A stretch of 61,345 nucleotides of DNA, from assembly GCA_018398765.1 (NCBI GenBank), contig JAHBMJ010005237.1:1-61345 (forward strand), written 5' to 3'. The position numbers and the translations under genes are program-made. The notes under the pieces are model-generated. The model was not told where the DNA came from and made no database searches. It saw only the letters and a program-made list of their open reading frames with translations. Source of the stretch: Chromera velia. Its lineage: Eukaryota > Sar > Chromeraceae. Below, one piece after another: positions 22,701-34,719 of this stretch (positions are counted from its first letter, which is position 1; the number at the start of each line of letters is the position of its first letter).

Positions 22701-23356
22701 TCTCTTCGCAGAAAACCGTGCATGCCGCGAGCGATGGTGTCAGGTCTCGGCGCTTCGAGGAGTTGCGGCTCCGGTTTGTGCAGTCGTCGTCGAGAGAGGT
22801 GAGTCACTCTGTCGGTCTGTCGGTCGGTCGGGCAGCCTTCCAGCAGTTTCAATCTCTCCTGTCGGCTTGTCGGCTCAACCGTGTTATGCAAGAAGAAGAC
22901 CATTGGAAGGAAAGGAACTCCCTTGAAAGGTTTGGGTTTTTCAAGCTCTTTCAAGTATTGTGACGGAAGAAAAGGACAGTTGAGAAAATTTCATCATAGT
23001 AAGAATGAAGCTTTCAAAGAATCCCCCTAAATCTCCTTGTCCCCCTTTTCTTCCTTGTCCGTCTGTCGTCTGTGTCGCAGAATCAGGCTGGTTCGGGTGC
23101 GGGGGGCGCACCAGGAGCTCCTCACGGTGGCCCTTCGGCAGCAGCAGCAGGAGGAGGCGGAGTGGGAGGGGGGGTTCGGGGTCCTGCTTTGTTGGGGAGA
23201 GGGTCTTTGGGGTCTAGGTCTACTGGGCCTGGGGGGATTGGCGGCTTGGGGCCGGGGGGCGGGGCAGCCGCGGCAACAGCAGCTGGGAGGGGCCGGGGGG
23301 TGCCAGTGCGCCCGGGCGCCAGTTCAGTTATTCGCCCGATCCGCCCGCCGAAATGA
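17536..23356 (+). CDS. Coiled-coil protein, 12 exons, kinesin-tail-like C-terminus
   Basis: Exons: 17536-17571, 17805-17906, 18301-18372, 18756-19061, 19321-19382, 19849-20208, 20664-20684, 21092-21134, 21608-21652, 22256-22300, 22712-22798, 23081-23356. All GT-AG phases agree, giving 484 residues. The ATG starts [12 protein letters not shown] and an in-frame TAA lies 30 bp upstream, so this is the likely start. Heptad-rich helices ([48 protein letters not shown]-type) alternate with Ser-rich and Lys/Glu-rich linkers, one of which includes a basic GRKRKRG motif. The C-terminus is Gly/Ala-rich and ends [10 protein letters not shown]. That ending recalls the IAK-type tail (IAKPIRP) of kinesin heavy chains, but no motor domain is present in or directly before the model. 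It could be a kinesin-tail relative or an unrelated cytoskeletal or nuclear coiled-coil protein. Confidence 0.75.
19400..19848 (+). repeat. (TG)n/(TATG)n intron
   Basis: Almost the whole intron between the fifth and sixth exons is alternating TG with TATG, TCTG and CGTG variants. It ends in tgcatgcag. Long Cys/Val or His/Thr frames across it are repeat translations. Confidence 0.9.
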
Positions 23357-24133
23357 TTCCAAGAAGAGCGTGCCAGATAGGAGGGATGGGGAAGAGGGGG
23401 GACGGGGGAGGGAAGGGGAACTGAGGGTTTGTCTGCCTGTCTGGCTTTCTTCATCGTGTGTCTTTTTTGCGTTTTCTCATGTGGAAAAAGAAGAAAGAAG
23501 AAGTAATCAAAAAGGGCTCGATCCAAGATTCGATATCGTTCTTATTTCGGAAAGTGGGAGAGAAGAAAGGGAAATGAGCTTCTTCTTGATTCTCTTATCT
23601 CGTACGGGAAGACTTGTCTTCGTAAACGGCGACAGAGGCACGTTGTGGAGAGTGTAAACATTAACTAATGCGGCCGTCTCTTTTGTTATCCTTTTTTGTA
23701 GCAATCCAGTTCCTGCCTGAGCACACCACTGCTGGATTGAAATCATGCACTTGTTGCAGCATGCGCCTGACAAGTCGCCGAGTCACGCGTGACAAAAAGC
23801 TAGAATACGCTTTTATCCGAGCTTAACGTCTTATTAGAACACAAAGCAATTAAAAAACAAATTATGTATAAGAGGGTAGGATTATTAGCTTGGACGACCA
23901 GTTTTGTAACATACTTATGTAATGACTATGACTATATGACGCGCCGTAGTTAACCATATCCCTAGCAATATCCAGAGCTTGCTGAATACTTCTAACGTTA
24001 TAGACTGTCAGGGAAAAGTCTAGGAAAAAGTTGTTATTTTCTAGGACGTCACCTAGGACGTCACGCTGTACTGCTTTAATCAACACTTCAAATCAAAAGT
24101 TTCAATCTCTCCAAATGGCATAGGTCGGAGATG
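23357..24133. other. 3' flank of the coiled-coil gene, no gene seen
   Basis: The first part is probably 3' UTR. From about 23850 the sequence becomes AT-rich and leads into the MITE island. No coding frame with splice support is visible. Confidence 0.5.
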
Positions 24134-24350
24134 TACCCTACAAAACCGGGTTAAATTCTCCAGGAATTTAGTGGAATTTAATGGAATTTACCCTTGGAAT
24201 TTAGTGGAATTTGGTGGATTTTAGTGGAATTTACCGTGAACTCTACTCATCTGGATTCCACTAAATTCCACAAACTTTGAAGGCTTATTTCTCGTGATCG
24301 AGAAAAAGTTAGGAACTCAAATTAACAGTGTTTATACATCTCATAATTAT
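24134..24350 (+). mobile_element. End fragment of a MITE-like element (family core TTTCTCGTGA)
   Basis: It starts TACCCTACAAAACC and continues with repeated GGAATTTAGTGG words. Then come a small internal inverted segment and the core ATTTCTCGTGATC...ATTAACAGTGTTTATA. The same order, about 85-90% alike by eye, is found in reverse orientation at 43660-43895. A matching second end was not found nearby, so this may be a one-ended relic. Confidence 0.6.
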
Positions 24351-24514
24351 AATGTAGATTTTATTATATGCAATATATAGTAATAAATGTTTCAAAATTA
24401 AGGTCTATACTTCCTCATTAGATGACATAATAGATGTGTATACATATAGGTCAGACCTACTACATCATTGCTACTGCATGGTTTATTGTAGTAATAAATG
24501 AATGATGAGGTGAC

Positions 24515-24914
24515 TTACTCTGCAAAGACTTAGGAATTTAAACAGGAATTTAGAGGAATTTAGAGGAATTTAGACAGGATTTTAGAGGAATTTAGCTAGG
24601 AATCTAAAGGAATTTAATTAAAAACAGGAATTTAGAGGAATTTAGCACATTTTGGAGGTCGATTTCTCGTGAATTATAATAATTAGAGCTTGATATTAAC
24701 AGTGCTTATAGCTCTAATATAAATCTATAAGCATCGTTAATATAAAGTTCTAATTTGTTATGGTTCATAAGAAATTAACCTCCAAAATTTAAAAATTTAG
24801 AGCTAGCTCTAAATTCCTTTAGATTCCTGTCTAAATTCTTCTAAATTCCTCTAAATTCCTGTCTAAATTCCTCTAAATTCCTGTTTAAATTCCTACTAAG
24901 GTCTTTGCAGAGTA
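24515..24914. mobile_element. 400-bp MITE with long inverted repeats
   Basis: Both ends read YTACTCTGCAAAGAC on their own strand and are followed by tandem AGGAATTTA/AAACAGGAATTTAGAGG words, forming arms of about 130 bp. The centre contains GATTTCTCGTGAA...ATTAACAGTGCTTATA, the core shared with the elements at 24134 and 43340. It has no coding capacity and no clear target duplication. Confidence 0.7.
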
Positions 24915-24954
24915 GTCAAAAGGATCGACTCCGATCATATATATAGCTCCGATC

Positions 24955-25266
24955 CTACCTTACAAAAAGTTATAGAAATGTCATAGAAATCTAATAGAAA
25001 TCCAATAGAAATCGATAGATCTCAGATAGAAATGTCATAGAAATGTGACCCTAAAATTTCTATCAGATTTCTATCGATTTCTCTTGGATTAAATGGATTT
25101 CTATTGGATTTCTACGACATTTCTATGCAATTTCTATGATATTTTTATAATGAGATTTCTATGACATTTCTATCAGATTTCTATTGATTTCTATTGGATT
25201 TTTATTAGATTTCTATAATATTTTTATAAGATTTTTATGATATTTCCATAACTTTTTATAGGGTAG
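24955..25266. mobile_element. 312-bp MITE with 8-bp target site duplication
   Basis: The left end CTACCTTACAAAAAGTTAT and the right end (complement) CTACCCTATAAAAAGTTAT form the TIR. The flanks carry the direct repeat CTCCGATC at 24947-24954 and 25267-25274. The arms are built from tandem ATAGAAATC/ATAGAAATGTC words. An 8-bp duplication is typical of hAT-type integration, but the end sequence is not a canonical hAT end. It is non-coding. Confidence 0.8.
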
Positions 25267-25274
25267 CTCCGATC

Positions 25275-27030
25275 GAGTGCCAGTCTGCCAAATGATGATA
25301 GTCTATCAATTTTCCGCTTCATCTAGACTAATTCAGAAAAAAGTTCTAAAAAAAGTTTCAAAAAACATCCTGGTTACATCCACTTTTGGATCAATCTATA
25401 CCGATAAGGCTAGCAATAAGGCAGGGCCGTGGAAAGACATGGAGAGCCCCTAGAAGTTTGAAATTCCGATCGTCTCGTATTGATCAATTGGTTCTATGAT
25501 GGTAGTATATAGTAGCCTAGATTCTGAATAAGACCTAGAGTAAGACTGAGTATAGGGAACTTAAGAGGGAATTGTACCGTTAATCAATCCAGAGATCTAT
25601 GTATGCCAATAATAATTCTCTGATTCTCTCTACTAGCTATCAGTAAAATAGAAGAATTAAGCTCAATTGACTTGAACTTTTTAAATTAGTAGACTTTTTA
25701 GAGGGGCACTCATAGCAATTGCCATATTTACAGATAATTTACGTTCTATACATTTATTTGGACATTTATATAGGATAGGCCACTAGTCTAGGGCTTCCAG
25801 GCAGACGACGATGGCGTATAAGGATGATAATAAATGATTTAATAAATAATATTAATGAAAACAGTTATTTCCCCTTATTGTTCCTAGTATGGCTCTTTAT
25901 TTTGCTCCTAAAATTCTTATTTTATATTTTTTCAAACTAGTTTTCAAATCTATACCAACTCTCTAATATATCTTATGCATGCATGTATCATTTGTTTACT
26001 TATCATGTATTGCGTGCATGCAGTCTGATTTTATAATGTTATGATAAATGACTATGTCTGATTATTGGCCTAGTTATTGGCTTCAGTGGTCATAGCAGCC
26101 TGGGATATATTTTCTTTTGTGTGTCTAGTGGTGTGTCTCTGTTAAACAGTAAGAAACACTGAGTGTAGCACTAAGTTCTCCATAGTTCTCCGCTATATTG
26201 CCCCTAAGGATTCTCTACTCATCCGGCTTCTAGTCTGGCTTTCGTTCATTTACCTGACGAATAATAATGCCACGAATTGTCCCGTCTATTCTTTAGCTCA
26301 CAGTATTGAGTCATCAACAGTTCTCTTCTTTTCCCCTTTTGCCTCAGGACGGAAAAGGGGAAAAGCTAGAGCTCTGCAGATGAGAAAGATCGTCTCTCAC
26401 TATTTTTTTTTCGTCTCACACGCGACTCTCTCTCTCTGTTCTTCTGTCTCTTGCTGTTTGCCTTCACTTCTGGGGGGGGAACTCGCAGACAGACAGCAGA
26501 AGAGCTTCTGAGGCGGGGGTCCTACTGCAAAACCCCCCCCCCTCTCGTTTGTTGAGACTCACTTAGCTGTCCGTACCTCACCTTGGCACGATCATGCTCA
26601 CAAGATGAAAGGACGTCCGCAAGAGAAGACGGAAAAGCCCTTTCATTCAAGTTTCACTGACGCAGCAAAACGGAGTTACTGCGCCTTCTCTGTGTATGCC
26701 TGTGAAGATAAAAAGACGGGCTGAGGTTGAATGCTTTCGTGTCGAGTAGATGGTTCTCATCAAGCGCATTCCATCAACCAATCAAGCAGTTAATCAATTT
26801 ATGCATCCATTGATTCAATCACAAGAATCATGATATTCATCCATCTGACGGAGACGGTGCATGAAAACGGACAAGCGGTCGGACGCCCTAGAGACTCCTT
26901 GTTGGGCTCCTGCAAGGAAACAGACGGACAAACAAAAAGGCATGTGCATGATCAGTAGAAAGGAAAGCTCGTGATTTGGTCATGGCAGCGACAGGAACCC
27001 ACGATCAGCGAGTTTGAAACATTGAGCCTT
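25275..27030. other. Gene-free region, AT-rich then GC-balanced
   Basis: 25275-26250 is AT-rich with no recognisable gene. Around 26300 the composition changes back. A poly-C/poly-G stretch (26470-26545) and short CATC-type repeats follow. Nothing coding was found. Confidence 0.45.
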
Positions 27031-27136
27031 TCACACACAATTAAGTATGTCCATTTGTAATGAGCCTCTATACCAAAACCCAGAGTGCACACCAGAACCC
27101 TCCCCCTCTGGACTGCGTGTTGACTTACTTCTTCTC

Positions 27137-29025
27137 TTATTTGGAGATGAGGAAGTCCCGGTCCTCCATCCGGAATCCTCGAATATCCGAGAAGAGGCCG
27201 GACACCGTGACCCTTCCCGCCTCTGCTCCACGCATGTCAATGGACTTGATGGATCCCCCCAGAGCTGCCTGCAGCTGCTCGTTAATCTTGTCCTTCAGGA
27301 GGTCTGCTGCTTCTTTGAGGCTCCTCTCTCCCCACCAGGGAGTCGAGGGCGTCCAGGTTACCTGCAATCAATCAACGTACAAAAATCAGTCAAGAACATA
27401 CAGGGAAGAGAACACATCCAACAGCAGCCAGGCACTCAACTTTCAGGTTGCTAGGCTGCGATGTGACATTTAAGAGAGTAGGCAGGGGTGGGTAGGTAGA
27501 CGGGTCCGCAGAAGAGAAGAATGTTCGCATGCAGGTCAGAAACGAGGCTCGAGAACGCACAAAAAAAAACATCTGGACCACTCGCCGCAAACTTCAGCTC
27601 TTTTGCTGACTCACCGTTGCCCTTTGAGACGTCGTCCCAAGTCCTGTGTTCGTGTTAGTCTGCACGCACACAGAGAAAGGGTAGGGGTCCAATCGAGGAA
27701 CCAAAAAAGTGCAGCAAACGTCACCAACCATGTATTTTGGTGAGCTCAGGTTCATAGCACAATGATGCTCCAGCATCCTGGTTCCCCCGAAGGTAGACCC
27801 CCTCTGGCTGGGAGGATCGATCTGCCTGAGGCTTCGTGAAGAGGGCAAATATGTCTGTGCAGTACACATAGAGGAGGTGAAAAGGAGCAGGATGCATGTG
27901 AGAGACTCTAAGTCGTGTGGTAAAAAAATGGTGCGAAAAGAAGGGGCAGGCATGCGTATGGGGTGCACAGGGCAGTTCGCAAGGGATAAGAAACGCAAGC
28001 AAGCACGCAGGCAGGGTCGTTTACAGGCAGGCACATGGGGGGGCGAAACCAAAGGAAAGGCAGTCCATGCAAAGGAGGAAACAAGAAGCGATCTACTCCC
28101 CACTGCAAGACCATGGCCCTCTTACAGGAGAGCGCTACGCAAAAAGGCAACTGCTCTTTGGCCCTGCGCAGCGAATTGGCTGCCGAGGATGGCATGCTAT
28201 ACCCACCCTCCCCAAAAGAAGAAAAAAGACCCAAAAACCCCTGCCTAGAACTGACGCCCACTAGCTCGTATTATACGCGGATAGCCAAAAAGGACCCTCG
28301 TCATGCTCATACATCTCGGCTTGCTCGTTCGCTTGCTTTTTGCCAAGATCTTCGCTCTGAGTACACGCAGCATGCAAAAAAAAAAATAACAGACATACCG
28401 ACAGAAACACAGATGAAAAACCCACCCTGAGTCCAAACGCCGCGGCATACTCCAGAGCGCCCTGCAATTAAAGACGAAACAGACGCATCAGGTCCAGGAG
28501 AAAGTGAGGCAACAGACAGATCTTAGGAGAGAGAGAAAGGGGAAAAGGGGGAAAGCGTGCTGATGGGCAGGGCTTTTCATCCCAAAGGGGGGGGGAAGGG
28601 GGGAATGGCGACAGCAAACTGGTGAACAAGGCACTCGAATGCTCCACCACACACACGTCACCTGAGACAGACTGACCTGAATCCTCCTTTTCTTCTTCTT
28701 GGACGCGTTGCCGTCTTTTTCGCCTGGGAGTCTCGTGGAGGTTTCTCCGGACGTGTCTTCGCTGATGCCGTCCTCATGGTCGGACTCCTCCCACTGCCAG
28801 TCCAGGTACGGGTCTGCAGATATGAAACAGGCGCACAAAAGCAGAGAACGGAGGAAAAAAGGGTGCGCAAGATGCACGGTTGCAACATGTAACGAACAAG
28901 CGAACCTGCCAACCTATCAACCAACTAAAAAGGGGAAGGAAGGAAGGAAGGAAGGAAGGAAGGAAGGAAGGAAGAAAGCAAGGAAGGAAGGAAGGAAGGA
29001 AGCAAGGAAGGAAGGAAGCAAGGAA

Positions 29026-29062
<37 letters not shown>

Positions 29063-29723
29063 GAAGGAAGAGCTTAGACAGAAAGAAGCAATATGACCCG
29101 CATCTGTAGGGTGTCCTAGAGAGCGCAGTGCTCTCTTGAAGGGGGTCATGCAGGCGGTGGGTGATGAATCATGTTCACAAACGAGAAGCGGAATACCGAG
29201 TCAAATGACACTCGACGGCGGCCAACAGTTTATGCCTACCTGTGGAGAGAGCTACTTGGCACACGGGACGCGGGCCCGGTGTGCAGTTGTTCTTGTACAT
29301 CTGGAAGCGCCTGCAAGAATGCAAAAAGCAAGAAGAGGGCAGACAGTTGGGTTTTGCAACACGCAGATACACACACACAAACAGAACCACAGGGGTAGTG
29401 AGGCAGAGAGAGACGTACACAAAATTGTGCCCTTTTCTTATCTGGGACTTTCCTTTCTCGAGGAAGGCAGTCAGGTGGGATCTCATCCCGTCGTGAGGGA
29501 TTCGAAGAATCCTTTTCATTCTCTCAGGCACGTCCTCGTGAGACATGCGCACTAAGTTTCTGCGCATAGCGGGGATGTCGGGCGGTCCCACCTCGCGTGC
29601 CTGACGGGCGTGGTCTCTTGCCAGTCTGTTGAATTCGTTTATTCTGCCCCTTTCTGCCATCATCACCCTTTTCAGGGCTTGACGTTGCCTAGACCGCTCC
29701 CGCTGAGCAACGCTCATTCCCAT
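27137..29723 (-). CDS. Six-exon gene of unknown function, last exon with a probable 1-bp indel
   Basis: Exons in transcript order: 29723-29419, 29310-29240, 28813-28677, 28461-28426, 27825-27729, 27361-27137. The ATG at 29723 has an in-frame TGA upstream. Phases agree through five joins. In the last exon the spliced frame reads GNLDALDSLVG and then stops early, while the adjacent frame reads a smooth RSLKEAADLLKDKINEQL to the TAA. Removing one base from the 4-C run at 27330-27333 joins them and gives 289 residues. The N-terminal third is basic and helical (RINEFNRLARDHARQAREV; LRIPHDGMRSHL), the middle is acidic and ends KKKKRR, and the C-terminus ends MEDRDFLISK. I recognise no family. The fifth exon could begin about 30 bp earlier. 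Confidence 0.6.
28928..29075 (+). repeat. (GGAA)n/(GAAA)n intronic repeat
   Basis: The tetranucleotide tract, with GCAA interruptions, lies in the intron between the exons ending at 29240 and starting at 28813 on the minus strand. Confidence 0.85.
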
Positions 29724-31010
29724 GGGAAAAACGGAAAAAGTTGGTCAACTTGTCGGTTTGATGGCACGGTCAATGAAGGACAGCGAAAGAATTGAAACAC
29801 AGACTCTATGTGATCTTGGTTCTTCGCATCTGCCTTTCTGAACTTCTTGTTCATCGTGCACTCTTGCAGGCAAGTTTGAGTCATTTTGGCAACAGGCGTG
29901 CAAAGCATGTATATGCGCTCCAGTCAGAATTATCAGAATTATCAGAATTCCATTTCGGTCAGTAATCCCCCCGACACCCCTGACAGAAATCAACAGAAAG
30001 GCAAAGAAAAGTGATTCGCTGACCGTGAATGGATGCGCACTGAATGACCCAGTCATGATCTTCTCTATGCGCACGCTTTCATAAGCCCACTTTGTTCTCT
30101 TGTACAGCGAGACAAGCTACGGTCAGGGCCCATGCATGCAGACTGAATTCGACCTTCATGATGAAGACCTCTGAGAGCGTCTCTCTCTCTTTGTCCCTCT
30201 CTTTCTCTCCGTTGGTGGATGGGGGATGAGGGATGTCAGAGACTGTCAGAGAGAGTGCAAGAAGATGCAAGGAGATGTAAGATGATGTAAGAAGTATATA
30301 GCTATGTCATAGGGGTGAAGCATGGTGAAGCTATAGCGCTGCTGTATATGTGTGTGGTCAGAACTACTCCGTGCGAGCGATCCTTTCCTCCGGAATCAAA
30401 CTAATTTGATACTCATTCTGATAACTTAAGTGCCCCTCAGCTCTTGTTTCCGGGATACAAATCAGAATTATCAGAATTATATCAGAATTTCGCCGCCATG
30501 TATGCATGCAATCGCCCCCGCGGCGTCCTATTTGGATGTACAATGATGTCAACGAACGGCGAAGCAGTGGTCGGACCCCGGCCTACATGTAGGTAGCCCC
30601 TCTCGCGGACGGCGAAGCTGCGAATCGGGGCCGCCTACATCCTAGCCTTGGTAGTTCACCATTGTGCCCCACTCCAAGCCACGTTCCACCTCCCTGCATC
30701 TCTCACAGTCTTGGACTCCTCCGACATGCGCTCGCATGTCCCCTCGATCCATCCACCGTGAAGACAGACGAAAAGGGGAAAATAATCCTAGAGGCATTAA
30801 AGGAGCTCCCTCAGGACGAAGGTCAGTCAAAAGGGCAGGTACTTGCAAGAATGGTGCATCCGCGCGCCAGCTTTGCACAAGAGTGAAGAAATACAAGCTA
30901 GAATTTACCCCGCAATGTGAATGAGTCAGCCAATTAAGACACGTCAAGCCTTCTTGATCGACCTTGCCCAATGCCCTTCGACCAAAGTGATTCTTCTTTC
31001 AGTTTGACAC
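29724..31010. other. Intergenic region with short repeated words
   Basis: ATCAGAATT is repeated three times at 29923-29955 and again at 30461-30489. 30550-30640 contains GACGGCGAAGC and TAGGTAGC words that recur at 36136-36360. No gene is supported. One 70-codon frame near 30780 lacks splice or start support. Confidence 0.4.
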
Positions 31011-31382
31011 TTCGTCAGTCAGTCAGTCAGTTGCACGGTCAGTCATGCAGTCAGCCAGTCAGCCAGCCAGCCAGCCAGCCGGTCATTCATTCATTCATTC
31101 ATTCATTCATTCATTCATTCATTCATTCATTCATTCAGTCAGTCAGTCAGTCAGTCAGTCAGTAAGTAAGTCCGTCCGTCCGTCCGTCCGTCAGTCAGTC
31201 AGTCAGTCAATCAGTCAGTCGACATGCAGTCAGTCAATAAGCAAGTAAGTCGTTCCGTGAACCAATCAGTCCGTTAGTAAATCACTCAGCGAGCCGGTCA
31301 CAGTCAGTCGCAATCAGCCACAGTCAGTCAGTCAGTCAGTCATTCAGTTAGTCAGTCAGTCAGTCAGTCAGTCAACCAGTCA

Positions 31383-31423
<41 letters not shown>

Positions 31424-31580
31424 TCAGTCAGTCAGTCAGTCAGTCAGTCGGTCAGTCAGTGAGTCAATCAGTTAATCAGCCACTCAGTCAGTCAGCCAGT
31501 CAGTCAGTCAGTTAGTCAGTCAGTCAGTCAGTCAGTTAGTCAGTCAGTCAGTCAGTCAGTCAGTCAGTCAGTCAGTCCGT
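31010..31580 (+). repeat. (CAGT)n block with CAGC, CATT and CCGT variants
   Basis: About 570 bp of tetranucleotide repeats, mainly GTCA/CAGT, with runs of CATT (31084-31135), CCGT (31171-31190) and CAGC (31383-31418). It is the left arm of a larger symmetrical repeat block, because the same words appear inverted at 34720-35930. Confidence 0.9.
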
Positions 31581-31724
31581 CAGGAATCAAAATTCTGTTC
31601 ATGCGAATTAAATTGACTGCTGCAACCCTATGTCTCTGCAGGCGTCAATTTATTTTTCTCGGCCTGTAGAGATTCCCATTCGCTTCTCTATTTGTTTGTT
31701 CTCTTTTCCCCTTTTCTCGACTCC

Positions 31725-32335
<611 letters not shown>

Positions 32336-32452
32336 TCACTGCAGAGAGAGTGTGGATGGGATGTCAGGTCACTGCACGAAGATGGGGAAAAATGTGCAGA
32401 CATGCAGGCAAAACTGTTGAACCACAATGAGTAAAATGAAAATGAGTACAAA

Positions 32453-34380
32453 GGCTTTACCCTATCAATTTTAGCTTCTAATTCGTTTCAGTTCAAAAGT
32501 TATGAATATTTATTTTTTCAGATGAAAAGCAATGCAGGTTATGCATAGTGATCCTAGCATCACTTTCATTCTACACAGCAATATGGCAGCATAATGCATT
32601 TTTCATCAAGTATTAGAAAAGCTGTTTACGATATAAAAGCTGTATGTAAGAATGCTTTACCCTATCAATTTTAGCTTCTAATTCATTTTAGTTCAAAAGT
32701 TATGAATATTTCTTTTTTCAGATGGAAAGTAATGCAGGTTATGCAGAGTGATCCTAGCATCACTTTCATTCTACATAGCAATTTTGTGTGATAATATATT
32801 TTTAGTCAAACATTAAAAAACCTGTTTGCAATATAAAAGGTATGTATAAGACGCTTTATCCTATCAATTTCAGCTTCTAATTCGTTTTAGTTCAAAAGTT
32901 ATGAATATTTATTTTTTCAGATGAAAAGCAATGCAGGTTATGCATAGTGATCCTAGCATCATTTTCATTCTACATAGCAATATGGTAGCATAATGCATTT
33001 TTCATCAAGTATTAAAAAACCTGTTTACAATATAAAAGCTGTATATAAGAATGCTTTACCCTATCAATTTTAGCTTCTAATTCATTTTAGTTCAAAAGTT
33101 ATGAATATTTCTTTTTTCAGATGAAAAGTAATGTAGGTTATGCACGGTGATCCTAGCATCACTTTCAATCTACATAGCAATTTTGTGCGATAATATATTT
33201 TTGGTCAAACATTAGAAAACCTGTTTGCAACATAAAAGATGTATATAAGAATGCTTTACCCTATCAATTTCAGCTTCTAATTCATTTTAGTTCAAAAGTT
33301 ATGAATATTTATTTTTTCAGATGAAAAGCAATGCAGGTTATACATAGTGATCCTAGCATCACTTTCATTCTACATAGCAATATGGTAGCATAATGCATTT
33401 TTCATCAAGTATTAGAAAACCTGTTTACAATATAAAAGCTGTATATAAGAATGCTTTACCCTATCAATTTTAGCTTCTAATTTGTTTTAGTTCAAAAGTT
33501 ATGAATATTTCTTTTTTCAGATGAAAAGTAATGTAGGTTATGCACGGTGATCCTAGCATCACTTTCATTCTACATAGCAATATAGTAGCATAATGCATTT
33601 TTCATCAAGTATTAGAAAACCTGTTTACAATATAAAAGCTGTACATAAGAATGCTTTACCCTATCAATTTTAGCTTCTAATTCGTTTTAGTTCAAAAGTT
33701 ATGAATATTTCTTTTTTCAGATGGGAAGCAATGCAGGTTATGCATAGTGATCCTAGCATCACTTTCATTCTACACAGCAATATGGCAGCATAATGCATTT
33801 TTCATCAAGTATTAGAAAAGCTGTTTACGATATAAAAGCTGTATGTAAGAATGCTTTACCCTATCAATTTTAGCTTCTAATTCATTTTAGTTCAAAAGTT
33901 ATGAATATTTCTTTTTTCAGATGGAAAGTAATGCATATTATGCAGAGTGATCCTAGCATCACTTTCAATCTACATAGCAATTTTGTGCGATAATATATTT
34001 TTGGTCAAACATTAGAAAACCTGTTTGCAACATAAAAGGTGTATGTAAGAACGCTTTATCCTATCAATTTCAGCTTCTAATTCGTTTTAGTTCAAAAGTT
34101 ATGAATATTTATTTTTTCAGATGGGAAGCAATGCAGGTTATGCATAGTGATCCTAGCATCACTTTCATTCTACATAGCAATATGGTAGCATAATGCATTT
34201 TTCATCAAGTATTAGAAAACCTGTTTACAATATAAAAGCTGTACATAAGAATGCTTTACCCTATCAATTTTAGCTTCTAATTCGTTTTAGTTCAAAAGTT
34301 ATGAATATTTCTTTTTTCAGATGGGAAGTAATGCAGGTTATGCATGGTAATCCTACCACCACTTTCATTCTACACAGCAA
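32453..34380 (+). repeat. 200-bp AT-rich satellite, about 9.6 units
   Basis: Units start with CTTTACCCTATCAATTT near 32454, 32654, 32853, 33053, 33253, 33453, 33653, 33851, 34052 and 34252; the last is truncated. Two subtypes differ mainly in one segment. Type A has CAATATGGTAGCATAATGC and type B has TTTTGTGCGATAATATATT. The order is A B A B A A A B A and then partial. Every unit contains TTTTTTCAGATG, a good 3' splice acceptor context. It is non-coding. Confidence 0.92.
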
Positions 34381-34394
34381 TAATATAACATTAC

Positions 34395-34718
34395 AGAATG
34401 GAACCGTGAAACTGGGGCTGGAGAGCCATCCACCCTGAACCTCTGGAGCCCCCCCACTTGTACTAACAGTGGGGCCACTTTGCCTGCAAAACGCTCCCAC
34501 TGCTTGCACCCTCAACTCACCTGCATACACGGAAAAAGAGGCAAGTATGCAGACATGCAGGCATATCTCTTGAACTAGAAGTAATGGTACAATGAGACTG
34601 GGGCTGGAATACCGTCCACCTTGTACCTCCTGAACGCCCCCACTTGTAATAGTGGGGCGACTTTGCGTGCAAAAATACGCCTACTGCTTGCAGCTCCATG
34701 CACCCTCAACTCACCTGC
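34395..34718 (+). repeat. Two diverged copies of a repeat of about 140 bp
   Basis: The segment GACTGGGGCTGGA...CATCCACC...CCCCCACTTGTA...GTGGGGC...CACTTTGC...CACCCTCAACTCACCTGC occurs at about 34409-34524 and 34592-34718, period about 185 bp. The linker GCAGACATGCAGGCA recurs at 32395 and 34549, on both sides of the satellite, suggesting that the satellite expanded inside this sequence. Confidence 0.75.
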
Positions 34719-34719
34719 T

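Noticed and set aside
32453-34380. CRISPR-like array
   Set aside because: The 200-bp units are contiguous with no unique spacers, and the context is eukaryotic.
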